This document shows positions 1 through 6,019 of a stretch of DNA of 8,328 nucleotides, one piece after another. Each line of letters begins with the position of its first letter. The stretch's first letter is position 1. The notes under the pieces were generated by a model that was not told where the DNA came from, made no database searches, and worked only from the letters and a program-made list of their open reading frames with translations. The DNA is taken from assembly GCA_029244465.1 (NCBI GenBank), contig JAQWQN010000068.1:1-8328 (forward strand). Direction: 5' to 3'. Made by a program: the position numbers and the translations under genes. The stretch is from Pseudomonadales bacterium. GTDB taxonomy: Bacteria; Pseudomonadota; Gammaproteobacteria; Pseudomonadales; Azotimanducaceae.

Positions 1-528
1 GCAGTAGAAAAAGGCATAGAACTTGCCCATGAGGTAATTGACGATGTGCTTATTTACGCTTTATTTCCACAAGTTGGTCTGAAGTTTATTGAAAATCGCG
101 GCAATGCCGATGTTTTTGAACCCGTGCCTGGTTCTAGCGCAGAAAAACCATCTACAGCGAACGCTTCGCCATCAAGATTGGACGAACAGGCCGCCGTATA
201 TACAGTCAAAGTTAACGGCAACAGTTATACCGTTGAGGTGAATGCTAATGGCGGCGTTGCCAGTGCGGAGACACCGTCAAGCACACCGAAGGGGGGGGCG
301 GGGGCTGCGTTGACTGCGGCTTCTTTGCCGTCGCCCTTAGCAGGCAATGTATTCAAGGTGCTCGTGGGTGCAGGTCAACACGTTGCCGAAGGTGAGACGG
401 TGATCATTCTGGAAGCCATGAAAATGGAAACTGAAGTTAGTGCGCCGCGCGCTGGTGTGATCGCCAGTGTGGATATTGCTGTCGGCGATGCCGTAGCCGT
501 GGGGGATTCTCTTCTTGCCTTCGCATAG
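1..528 (+). CDS. oadA: Oxaloacetate decarboxylase alpha subunit, C-terminal part (5' truncated by window)
   Basis: This is the last 175 residues of a biotin-dependent decarboxylase subunit, open from base 1 in frame 1. The alpha subunit moves the carboxyl group of oxaloacetate onto biotin; the beta subunit then decarboxylates carboxybiotin and pumps Na+ out. The first ~35 residues (with YALFPQVGLKFIENRG) match the end of the conserved PYC/OADA carboxyltransferase domain. A variable Ala/Ser/Pro-rich linker with a YTVKVNG segment follows, then a biotinyl domain beginning near SPLAGNVFKVLV. The biotin-accepting lysine is in EAMKMETEV (codon 421-423), 34 residues before the stop, the usual distance for biotinyl domains. 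oadB follows after 27 bases, which supports Oad over pyruvate carboxylase. A methylmalonyl-CoA or glutaconyl-CoA decarboxylase would normally carry its biotin domain on a separate small subunit. A run of eight G lies in the linker at 291-298. The true start is outside the window. Confidence 0.95.
   Translation, partial: AVEKGIELAHEVIDDVLIYALFPQVGLKFIENRGNADVFEPVPGSSAEKPSTANASPSRLDEQAAVYTVKVNGNSYTVEVNANGGVASAETPSSTPKGGAGAALTAASLPSPLAGNVFKVLVGAGQHVAEGETVIILEAMKMETEVSAPRAGVIASVDIAVGDAVAVGDSLLAFA
421..423 (+). other. Biotinylation site: Lys codon in the EAMKM motif of OadA
   Basis: The AAA codon encodes the lysine of the EAMKM motif, which biotin protein ligase modifies in biotinyl domains. The upstream Gly-rich strand (GAGQHVAEGE) and downstream SAPRAGV segment complete the normal half-repeat fold. 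Biotin attachment here is established for the family and inferred for this protein. Confidence 0.92.
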
Positions 529-555
529 AACGATGAACCGCCAGGTCTGTTTGTA

Positions 556-1689
556 ATGGAGCTTGTTACTCAGCTTTGGCAGGCGTCTGGTTTATATCAG
601 ATTACTGCCGGCCAATTCGTGATGATCGTGGTTGGCTTGGGCCTTTTGTATCTGGCAATCGCCAAAAAGTTTGAGCCGTTACTCTTAGTCACCATCGGGT
701 TTGGTGGGATTTTGAGCAATATCCCCGGTGTGGAAATTGCGACGGGTGATGGCTTGCTTTATCTCGTCTACAAAGTAGGAATAGAGACTGGTGCGTTTCC
801 GCTCATTATTTTTATGGGCGTCGGCGCTATGACGGACTTTGGACCGTTGTTGGCAAACCCCCGAACCCTGTTCCTTGGCGCGGCAGCGCAGTTTGGTATC
901 TTCGCGACACTACTGGGTGCCCTGGGATTGTCTAGCCTTGGCATTATGGACTTTAGTCTCAAGGAAGCTGCTGCGATCGGTATCATCGGCGGCGCGGACG
1001 GGCCAACAGCGATTTACGTTGCTGGGCAGTTGGCGCCGCATCTATTAGGTGCAATTGCGGTTGCTGCTTATTCTTATATGGCGCTAGTGCCGATCATCCA
1101 GCCGCCTATAATGCGTGCGCTAACCACTAAAGAAGAACGCGCGATAGTAATGACGCAGCTTCGGGATGTGTCTCGGTTGGAAAAAATCGTGTTCCCGCTC
1201 TTATTGCTCCTTTTGGTGGCTTTGTTACTGCCGTCCGCGGCGCCTTTGCTTGGTATGTTCTGCTTTGGCAACCTGATGAAAGAATGTGGCGTGGTCGATC
1301 GATTGTCAGATACCACCCAGAATGTGCTGATTAATATAGTGACCATTTTTCTGGGCCTCGCGGTTGGCTCGAAACTACAGGCGAGCGTTTTTCTGACGGT
1401 CGAAGCAATCGGGATTTTATTGCTCGGCATGTTCGCTTTCGGTATTGGTACTGCTTGTGGCATTTTGATGGCCAAGGTCATGAACCGAGTGGGTGCGACA
1501 CCGATCAATCCGCTGATCGGTGCCGCGGGTGTCTCTGCCGTGCCGATGGCCGCACGTGTCGCAAACAAAGTTGGATTGGAAGCGAATCCACACAACTTCC
1601 TCTTAATGCACGCCATGGGCCCTAATGTTGCTGGCGTCATCGGCTCTGCTATAGCTGCTGGCATCATGATTCTGTTTACAGCGGCTTGA
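556..1689 (+). CDS. oadB: Oxaloacetate decarboxylase beta subunit, Na+-pumping membrane protein
   Basis: This is a 377-residue polytopic inner-membrane protein with about nine hydrophobic segments. It decarboxylates the carboxybiotin carried by OadA and couples this to Na+ export. Residues essential in Klebsiella OadB appear here at a constant offset of 55: Asp148 (D203) in GGADGPTAIY, Tyr174 (Y229), Asn318 (N373), Gly322 (G377), Ser327 (S382) and Arg334 (R389). GNLMKECGVVDRLSD and LLMHAMGPNVAGVIGSA are further family signatures. It is shorter than the ~433-residue Klebsiella protein at the N-terminus but similar to the ~375-residue GcdB/MmdB/OadB forms. The ATG at 556 is chosen because the hydrophobic N-terminus follows directly; no strong ribosome binding site is visible, so coupling to oadA 27 bases upstream is likely. 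The Gcd or Mmd beta subunit is the alternative name, but the upstream OadA-type alpha subunit favours Oad. Confidence 0.95.
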   Translation: MELVTQLWQASGLYQITAGQFVMIVVGLGLLYLAIAKKFEPLLLVTIGFGGILSNIPGVEIATGDGLLYLVYKVGIETGAFPLIIFMGVGAMTDFGPLLANPRTLFLGAAAQFGIFATLLGALGLSSLGIMDFSLKEAAAIGIIGGADGPTAIYVAGQLAPHLLGAIAVAAYSYMALVPIIQPPIMRALTTKEERAIVMTQLRDVSRLEKIVFPLLLLLLVALLLPSAAPLLGMFCFGNLMKECGVVDRLSDTTQNVLINIVTIFLGLAVGSKLQASVFLTVEAIGILLLGMFAFGIGTACGILMAKVMNRVGATPINPLIGAAGVSAVPMAARVANKVGLEANPHNFLLMHAMGPNVAGVIGSAIAAGIMILFTAA

Positions 1690-1703
1690 GAGGATTAGGA
1701 ATA

Positions 1704-1743
1704 GGGCGGTTCTGGGACGTTGGCTTTAGCCAATCTCGCGCCC
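1704..1743. repeat. Inverted repeats downstream of oadB, possible hairpin or weak terminator
   Basis: TTGGC (1720-1724) and GCCAA (1729-1733) form a 5-bp stem with a TTTA loop, inside an outer pair GGGCG (1704-1708) and CGCCC (1739-1743). The element lies 14 bases after the oadB stop and before the next gene's leader, a sensible place for transcription to end. No T-run follows, so it is not a classical intrinsic terminator. The outer pairing may be chance. Confidence 0.25.
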
Positions 1744-1755
1744 GCCTGCTATATT
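1726..1755 (+). promoter_or_regulatory. Possible sigma70-type promoter for the SPOR/DUF5916 gene
   Basis: TATATT (1750-1755) resembles a -10 box. A poor -35 (TTAGCC, 1726-1731) lies 18 bases upstream. An AT-rich patch including the palindrome TTAATTAA (1758-1765) follows, where transcription would start, and the ribosome binding site is at 1772. This is the only AT-rich stretch in the 100-base gap. The -35 match is weak, and it overlaps the inverted repeat. Confidence 0.25.
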
Positions 1756-1771
1756 AGTTAATTAAACGCTT

Positions 1772-1776
1772 AGGAG
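1772..1776 (+). promoter_or_regulatory. Ribosome binding site AGGAG for the SPOR/DUF5916 gene
   Basis: AGGAG lies 13 bases before the ATG at 1790, a slightly long spacing. It sits in the perfect palindrome GGAGTGACTCC (1773-1783). That could partly hide it in mRNA, although the loop would leave only about three base pairs. It supports the ATG at 1790, which is directly followed by a signal peptide. Confidence 0.55.
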
Positions 1777-1789
1777 TGACTCCGCTACT

Positions 1790-4747
1790 ATGGTAAGGAT
1801 CGCAACCGCCTTATTGCTAACGTCTGTTTGTTGGCTGCTCCCCCTGTCGGCTTTTGGTGCCGTTCAATTTTGGGTAACTGTTGGGAGCTTTACGACGCCA
1901 GATATCGCGCAGAAAGCGAGCGGAGAAGCAAGCCAAAGGTTGGGAAAGTCGTTCTTTGCGATGCGGGTGGAGACATCCAAAGGGGTATACTTCAGGGTGG
2001 CTAGTGGACCCTACACGGATCGCGATACTGCAGACGATCACATTCGATCTGCTCATGCGGCTGGGTACACAGGCGCGTGGATATGGTCCGCTGAGGAGAC
2101 AATCTTTGCACCGAGCAGCGAAGCCTTGAGCGAACTGACAGAACAGGTATCGAGGGAACAGGTATCGAGGTTGAATGAAGACGAATTCAGCTTCGAATTC
2201 GACGAGCTGGATGGTTCCATTGAGGATCTATTGAGTGATGACGATTATCTCAATGATCTGCCGCCGCTAGAACCATCGGTGCAGCTCCCAGTCGGCAGCG
2301 ATGACGCGCACAAACTCATCGACAAAGCACCCGCGGGCTATAACCTCAATAAGTTGCGACGCGATGCGCGCTATGTCCCACTACCTGAATCTGTACCATC
2401 GCAGAGCGGTGATCCTCCGGGGGTTGTCGTCACTATGCCGGCTCGAATCTCCATTGACGCCGCGAACCCAATCACGCTCCCCACCTATCCCGAATCCCAA
2501 ATCTCAATCCAAATCGACGGCCACCTTGATGAACCGCAGTGGCAGTCAATGCCGGGTGTGGACAGCTTTTTGGTGGTTGATCCAGATACTGAAGGGGTGC
2601 CTCGACACCAGACTGTTGTCAAGATGTTCTACACCGAGAAAGGTCTCTATGCATCTTTTGAGATGGAGCAGCCGCTAGACACGCTTGTAACGCGGTATTC
2701 AGGTCGAGACGAAGGACGACTCAATCGCGACAACGTTGGTGTCACGATAGATACGTCTGGGCAAGGTCGATATGGCTATTGGGTCAATTTGGCGCTTGGT
2801 GGCAATCAAGTAGATGGGACGGTGTTGCCGGAAAGACAGTTTAGTGGCGATTGGGACGGCGCTTGGTATGGTGGCACCGTGGTGACAGCAACGGGGTGGA
2901 ATGCAGAAATATTTCTGCCCTGGTCCCAAGTCGCTATGCCCAAAGAGGTTGGTATTCGAACGATAAATGCCTACGTCAGTCGCAAAGTCGCTTATTTGGA
3001 TGAACGTTGGGCGGTGCCAGCACTACCGTTTACCCAGCCTCTCTTTATGTCTGCGTTACAACCCCTATTGATCGAACAAGTGGACCCACGTCAGCAGTGG
3101 AGTGTGTTCCCTTATGCATCAGTAACGCAGGATCAAGTCGAAGCCATCACCGAGCCTCGCATAGGCGCAGACATATTTTGGCGGCCATCGACCAACTTTC
3201 AAATGACAGCTACCTTGAATCCCGACTTCGGTAATGTTGAAAGCGATGACGTGATCGTGAACCTAAGTGCTTTTGAAACGTTCTTTCCTGAAAAGAGGCT
3301 GTTTTTCAAAGAAGGAACCGAAGTATTTGACGCGACACCGAGGGCATCACGCGGGAACCGTGTGACAGCCCTGCATACGCGTAGGATTGGTGGGCGATCG
3401 CGGGCACCAGACGTGCCTGATGACGTGGTCGTGCCTGCTCGCGAGCTTGGGGCTCCGATTGAGCTGGCGGGCGCGACGAAAGTAGTTGGCCAGATGGGTG
3501 ATGTCCGTTATGGCATCTTGGGAGCTTCCGAAGGTGACGCCAAATTCGATGTTGGTGACGTCAACTACCACCAAGAGGGGAGTGATTATGGTGTTGCTAG
3601 ATTTCTCTACGAAAATAAAGGCGCAGATGGCAGCTATCGGGCGGTTGGTTCGATCTCAACACTGGCCGCGCATGAAGATCAAGACGCGACTGTGCACGGT
3701 CTCGACTATCACTATTTGACCGGGCGCGGAAAGTTGAAGGTCGACGGACAAGTTCTGCACTCTGACAAAGACGACGTTGGTCAAGGCAGCGGTGGATTCG
3801 TTGATGTTCGTTACGCGCAACGTCGCGGAGTGAATTACGGGTTTGGCGTCTCACACTTTGACGATGCTCTAGATATAAACGATTTGGGATATCTGCGACG
3901 TAACAATGAGACAGCGTACAACGCGTTTGTTAACTATAGCCGCTCTGATCTGAATTGGGTGCGTAACGCCGAAGTCAACGCGTGGACAGATTATGGCGTC
4001 AATGCTGACGGCGAGCGGATCCGGTCTGGGGTCGGGACGAACGTAGGTTTTGACCTGACAAATAGAGACAATCTGCGCCTTGGCGTGGCTTACTTTCCAC
4101 GCCGTGATGAAGACCGTGACAGCCGTGGCAACGGCACTTTTACGCTTGAACCACGATCGAGTTTGTCGCTTACCTATCGAACGGATTCTTCCAAGCGAGT
4201 GAGCTATCGAGTTGAGTTTGGGCGCAGTGGTGAGGTGGTGGCAGGCGATAGCCATCGAGGTCGGCTCGGTATGACTTGGCGGCCAATCGATCGAATCAAT
4301 ATAGGCGCGACGGCGAAATATAAAGAACGGGACGGCTGGTTGCTGTGGCAAGGGGGCCGCGAATTTTCGACATTTACGACACGTGAATGGCGTCCGTCCT
4401 TGGATTTAGACTACTTTCTCTCAGCTAAACAACAGCTGCGCCTCTCTGCGCAATGGGTGGGAATCAAAGCGGAGGAGCGCAATAATTATTTAGTGCCGGT
4501 TCTCCCGGGCGATCTCTTACCTGTGAATCCCGACGGGATCGCCGATGATTTTGCGATTTCACGGGTCAATCTGCAATTGCGTTATCGCTGGGAGCTTGCA
4601 CCGCTTTCTGAGCTTTTTGTGGTCTATACGCTAAATGGCGAACATAACGAGACAATGTTAGATTTTGCTGATCTATTTCAAGAAGCATACGATAATCCAG
4701 TCGGTGAACAGCTTGTGGTTAAACTCCGCTATCGAATGGGTAGCTAA
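1790..4747 (+). CDS. Exported SPOR - CBM9-like - DUF5916 outer-membrane beta-barrel protein
   Basis: A 985-residue protein. Residues 1-24 are a Sec signal peptide (hydrophobic core, AFGA before cleavage, no lipobox). Residues ~25-100 resemble a SPOR domain (FWVTVGSF at the start, YFRVASGPYTDRDTA in the middle), a fold that binds glycan-denuded peptidoglycan. Residues 128-161 are strongly acidic (14 Asp/Glu, no Lys/Arg). Residues ~236-395 fit a CBM9/DOMON-like beta-sandwich (IQIDGHLDEPQW; later GWNAEIFLPWSQ). From ~437 to the end it matches the DUF5916 barrel: LNPDFGNVES (476-485), FFPEKRLFFKEG (498-509), then many alternating strands to LVVKLRYRMGS. CBM9 plus DUF5916 is a known pairing in Gram-negative bacteria, of unknown or surface/uptake-related function. 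The N-terminal SPOR domain is the odd part. The last residue is not the usual aromatic. Two enzyme genes follow closely. Substrate unknown. Confidence 0.82.
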   Translation: MVRIATALLLTSVCWLLPLSAFGAVQFWVTVGSFTTPDIAQKASGEASQRLGKSFFAMRVETSKGVYFRVASGPYTDRDTADDHIRSAHAAGYTGAWIWSAEETIFAPSSEALSELTEQVSREQVSRLNEDEFSFEFDELDGSIEDLLSDDDYLNDLPPLEPSVQLPVGSDDAHKLIDKAPAGYNLNKLRRDARYVPLPESVPSQSGDPPGVVVTMPARISIDAANPITLPTYPESQISIQIDGHLDEPQWQSMPGVDSFLVVDPDTEGVPRHQTVVKMFYTEKGLYASFEMEQPLDTLVTRYSGRDEGRLNRDNVGVTIDTSGQGRYGYWVNLALGGNQVDGTVLPERQFSGDWDGAWYGGTVVTATGWNAEIFLPWSQVAMPKEVGIRTINAYVSRKVAYLDERWAVPALPFTQPLFMSALQPLLIEQVDPRQQWSVFPYASVTQDQVEAITEPRIGADIFWRPSTNFQMTATLNPDFGNVESDDVIVNLSAFETFFPEKRLFFKEGTEVFDATPRASRGNRVTALHTRRIGGRSRAPDVPDDVVVPARELGAPIELAGATKVVGQMGDVRYGILGASEGDAKFDVGDVNYHQEGSDYGVARFLYENKGADGSYRAVGSISTLAAHEDQDATVHGLDYHYLTGRGKLKVDGQVLHSDKDDVGQGSGGFVDVRYAQRRGVNYGFGVSHFDDALDINDLGYLRRNNETAYNAFVNYSRSDLNWVRNAEVNAWTDYGVNADGERIRSGVGTNVGFDLTNRDNLRLGVAYFPRRDEDRDSRGNGTFTLEPRSSLSLTYRTDSSKRVSYRVEFGRSGEVVAGDSHRGRLGMTWRPIDRINIGATAKYKERDGWLLWQGGREFSTFTTREWRPSLDLDYFLSAKQQLRLSAQWVGIKAEERNNYLVPVLPGDLLPVNPDGIADDFAISRVNLQLRYRWELAPLSELFVVYTLNGEHNETMLDFADLFQEAYDNPVGEQLVVKLRYRMGS
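2141..2170 (+). repeat. Perfect 15-bp tandem duplication within the SPOR/DUF5916 gene
   Basis: GAACAGGTATCGAGG occurs twice back to back (2141-2155 and 2156-2170), encoding EQVSR twice (residues 118-127). It keeps frame and lies in the linker between the SPOR domain and the acidic stretch, where a length change would be tolerated. The identical copies suggest a recent duplication or a slippage-prone site. Confidence 0.9.
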
Positions 4748-4773
4748 TTACAACTTTTCATAATACTAGTTTT

Positions 4774-4779
4774 GGGGAG
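4774..4779 (+). promoter_or_regulatory. Strong ribosome binding site GGGGAG for the amidohydrolase gene
   Basis: GGGGAG lies six bases before the ATG at 4786, the best Shine-Dalgarno match in the window. It fixes the start at 4786 rather than the internal ATG at 4900 (Met39). Confidence 0.75.
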
Positions 4780-4785
4780 ACATAA

Positions 4786-5991
4786 ATGAGTGAAGCAATA
4801 CCAACGCCTGATGAAAACAATGCCTGGCGACTAGAAACGGGGCACCAGAGCGCGGGTTGGGATCGAAGCCCTTACCCGGATGCTGAAAAGAAATATTTCA
4901 TGGTGTCTGCTGATGGTCACGTGCAAGAACCTAAAGACCTTTGGCATAAGCGCGTGCCGGAAGAATTTCACCATCGTCTGCCCGGTGTGCAAGTGAACAA
5001 CAAGGGTGATCAGTTTCAGAAGACTGAAGGCTTTCGGCCTCTGCGTATCCGTAATATCAAGATGGAAGGCGAAGATGCACTGCGAAACGCATCCGGTCGC
5101 TCTCCCGAAGCGCGTATTTCTGATCTGGCACTAGATGGCGTCGATGCAGAGATCCTATTCCCAAATTTGGGATTAACGATGTGGGCGACGGCTGACGTCG
5201 AATTCAGTCAGATGATGTGCCGGGCATGGAATGATTGGGCATGGGAGGAGTTTGGCCCTTACAACGATCGCCTTGCGCCGATGGCTACGATCGCGGCGGG
5301 CGATAAAGAAGGTGCGATCAAGGAAGTTGAACGAGTGGCGAAGCTTGGTTTTAAGGGCCTGTCCCTGCCTTGCAAACCGCACTGGGGTCCGCCAAACCAC
5401 GAAGATCCGAACTACAATCTGCCGGAGTTTGATCCATTATGGGCTTGCATCCAGGATGCCGGGTTGCCCGTTACTTTTCATGTCTCGACCGGACGTGATC
5501 CCAGAACGAGTCGGGGTAACGGTGGCGCTGTGATCAACTACGCAGTGCATTCTCTAGCACCAACAATGGAACCCATCGCCAACATTTGTGCTTCCGGGGT
5601 GATTGATCGTTTTCCTAACTTGCGATTTGGTTCGATCGAAGCCGGCATTGGCTGGGTGGCGTGGGCTTTGACCGCCATGGACGAAGCCTACAAAAAACAC
5701 CATATGTGGGTGCGTCCGCGGCTGAAGTACTTGCCCAGTGAGTACTTCCGCATGAATGGCTTTGCAAGCTTCCAAGAGGACCCTCCAGGATTGGGTGGTG
5801 CGCGCGATGCGGGCTTGGTTGACAATTTCTTGTGGGCAAATGACTTTCCACATCACGAAGGTACATGGCCCCATTCTGCCCAGGCGATTGAGAGGACGAT
5901 GGATATGTTGAACAATGAAGAGCGAGGCAAGGTCTTGGGTCTGAACGCCGCTCGCATCTTTGGCTTTGACGTACCTGAGCGGTATTCATAG
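4786..5991 (+). CDS. Amidohydrolase family 2 (Amidohydro_2) TIM-barrel metal-dependent hydrolase or decarboxylase
   Basis: A 401-residue soluble protein without signal peptide. It belongs to the amidohydrolase-related family that includes ACMSD and gamma-resorcylate decarboxylase. Visible signatures are SADGHVQEPKDLW (residues 41-53), FHVSTG around His232, SIEAGIGWVAWAL with Glu285, and LWANDFPHHEGTWP with Asp353. Predicted metal and active-site residues are Asp43, His45, His232 and Asp353, with Glu285 near the metal. The first pair is Asp-x-His instead of the classical His-x-His, as is common in this subgroup. About 38 residues precede the first strand, and the strong ribosome binding site supports keeping them. 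The gene starts 38 bases after the DUF5916 gene and ends 28 bases before the molybdoenzyme start, so co-transcription is likely. The family includes hydrolases and non-oxidative decarboxylases of aromatic acids; the sequence does not show which. Confidence 0.85.
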   Translation: MSEAIPTPDENNAWRLETGHQSAGWDRSPYPDAEKKYFMVSADGHVQEPKDLWHKRVPEEFHHRLPGVQVNNKGDQFQKTEGFRPLRIRNIKMEGEDALRNASGRSPEARISDLALDGVDAEILFPNLGLTMWATADVEFSQMMCRAWNDWAWEEFGPYNDRLAPMATIAAGDKEGAIKEVERVAKLGFKGLSLPCKPHWGPPNHEDPNYNLPEFDPLWACIQDAGLPVTFHVSTGRDPRTSRGNGGAVINYAVHSLAPTMEPIANICASGVIDRFPNLRFGSIEAGIGWVAWALTAMDEAYKKHHMWVRPRLKYLPSEYFRMNGFASFQEDPPGLGGARDAGLVDNFLWANDFPHHEGTWPHSAQAIERTMDMLNNEERGKVLGLNAARIFGFDVPERYS

Positions 5992-6019
5992 CAAAAATAC
6001 CGACGAACCTATAAAGCAG

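Noticed and set aside
533..556. Seven-codon ATG frame ending in TAATG at the oadB start
   Set aside because: The stop overlap with the oadB ATG looks like a coupled leader peptide, but there is no ribosome binding site and the frame is short enough to be chance.
1074..1667. 197-codon open frame on the minus strand
   Set aside because: It lies wholly opposite oadB, whose essential residues are all conserved, and its translation has no recognisable fold or ribosome binding site.
1..1689. Expected oadG (gamma subunit) near oadAB
   Set aside because: No small membrane-anchor frame is found here; oadG normally precedes oadA and would be outside the window, so its absence cannot be claimed.
4748..4785. 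Possible promoter (CATAAT, 4759-4764) before the amidohydrolase gene
   Set aside because: No -35 match lies at proper spacing, and the 38-base gap fits read-through from the upstream gene.
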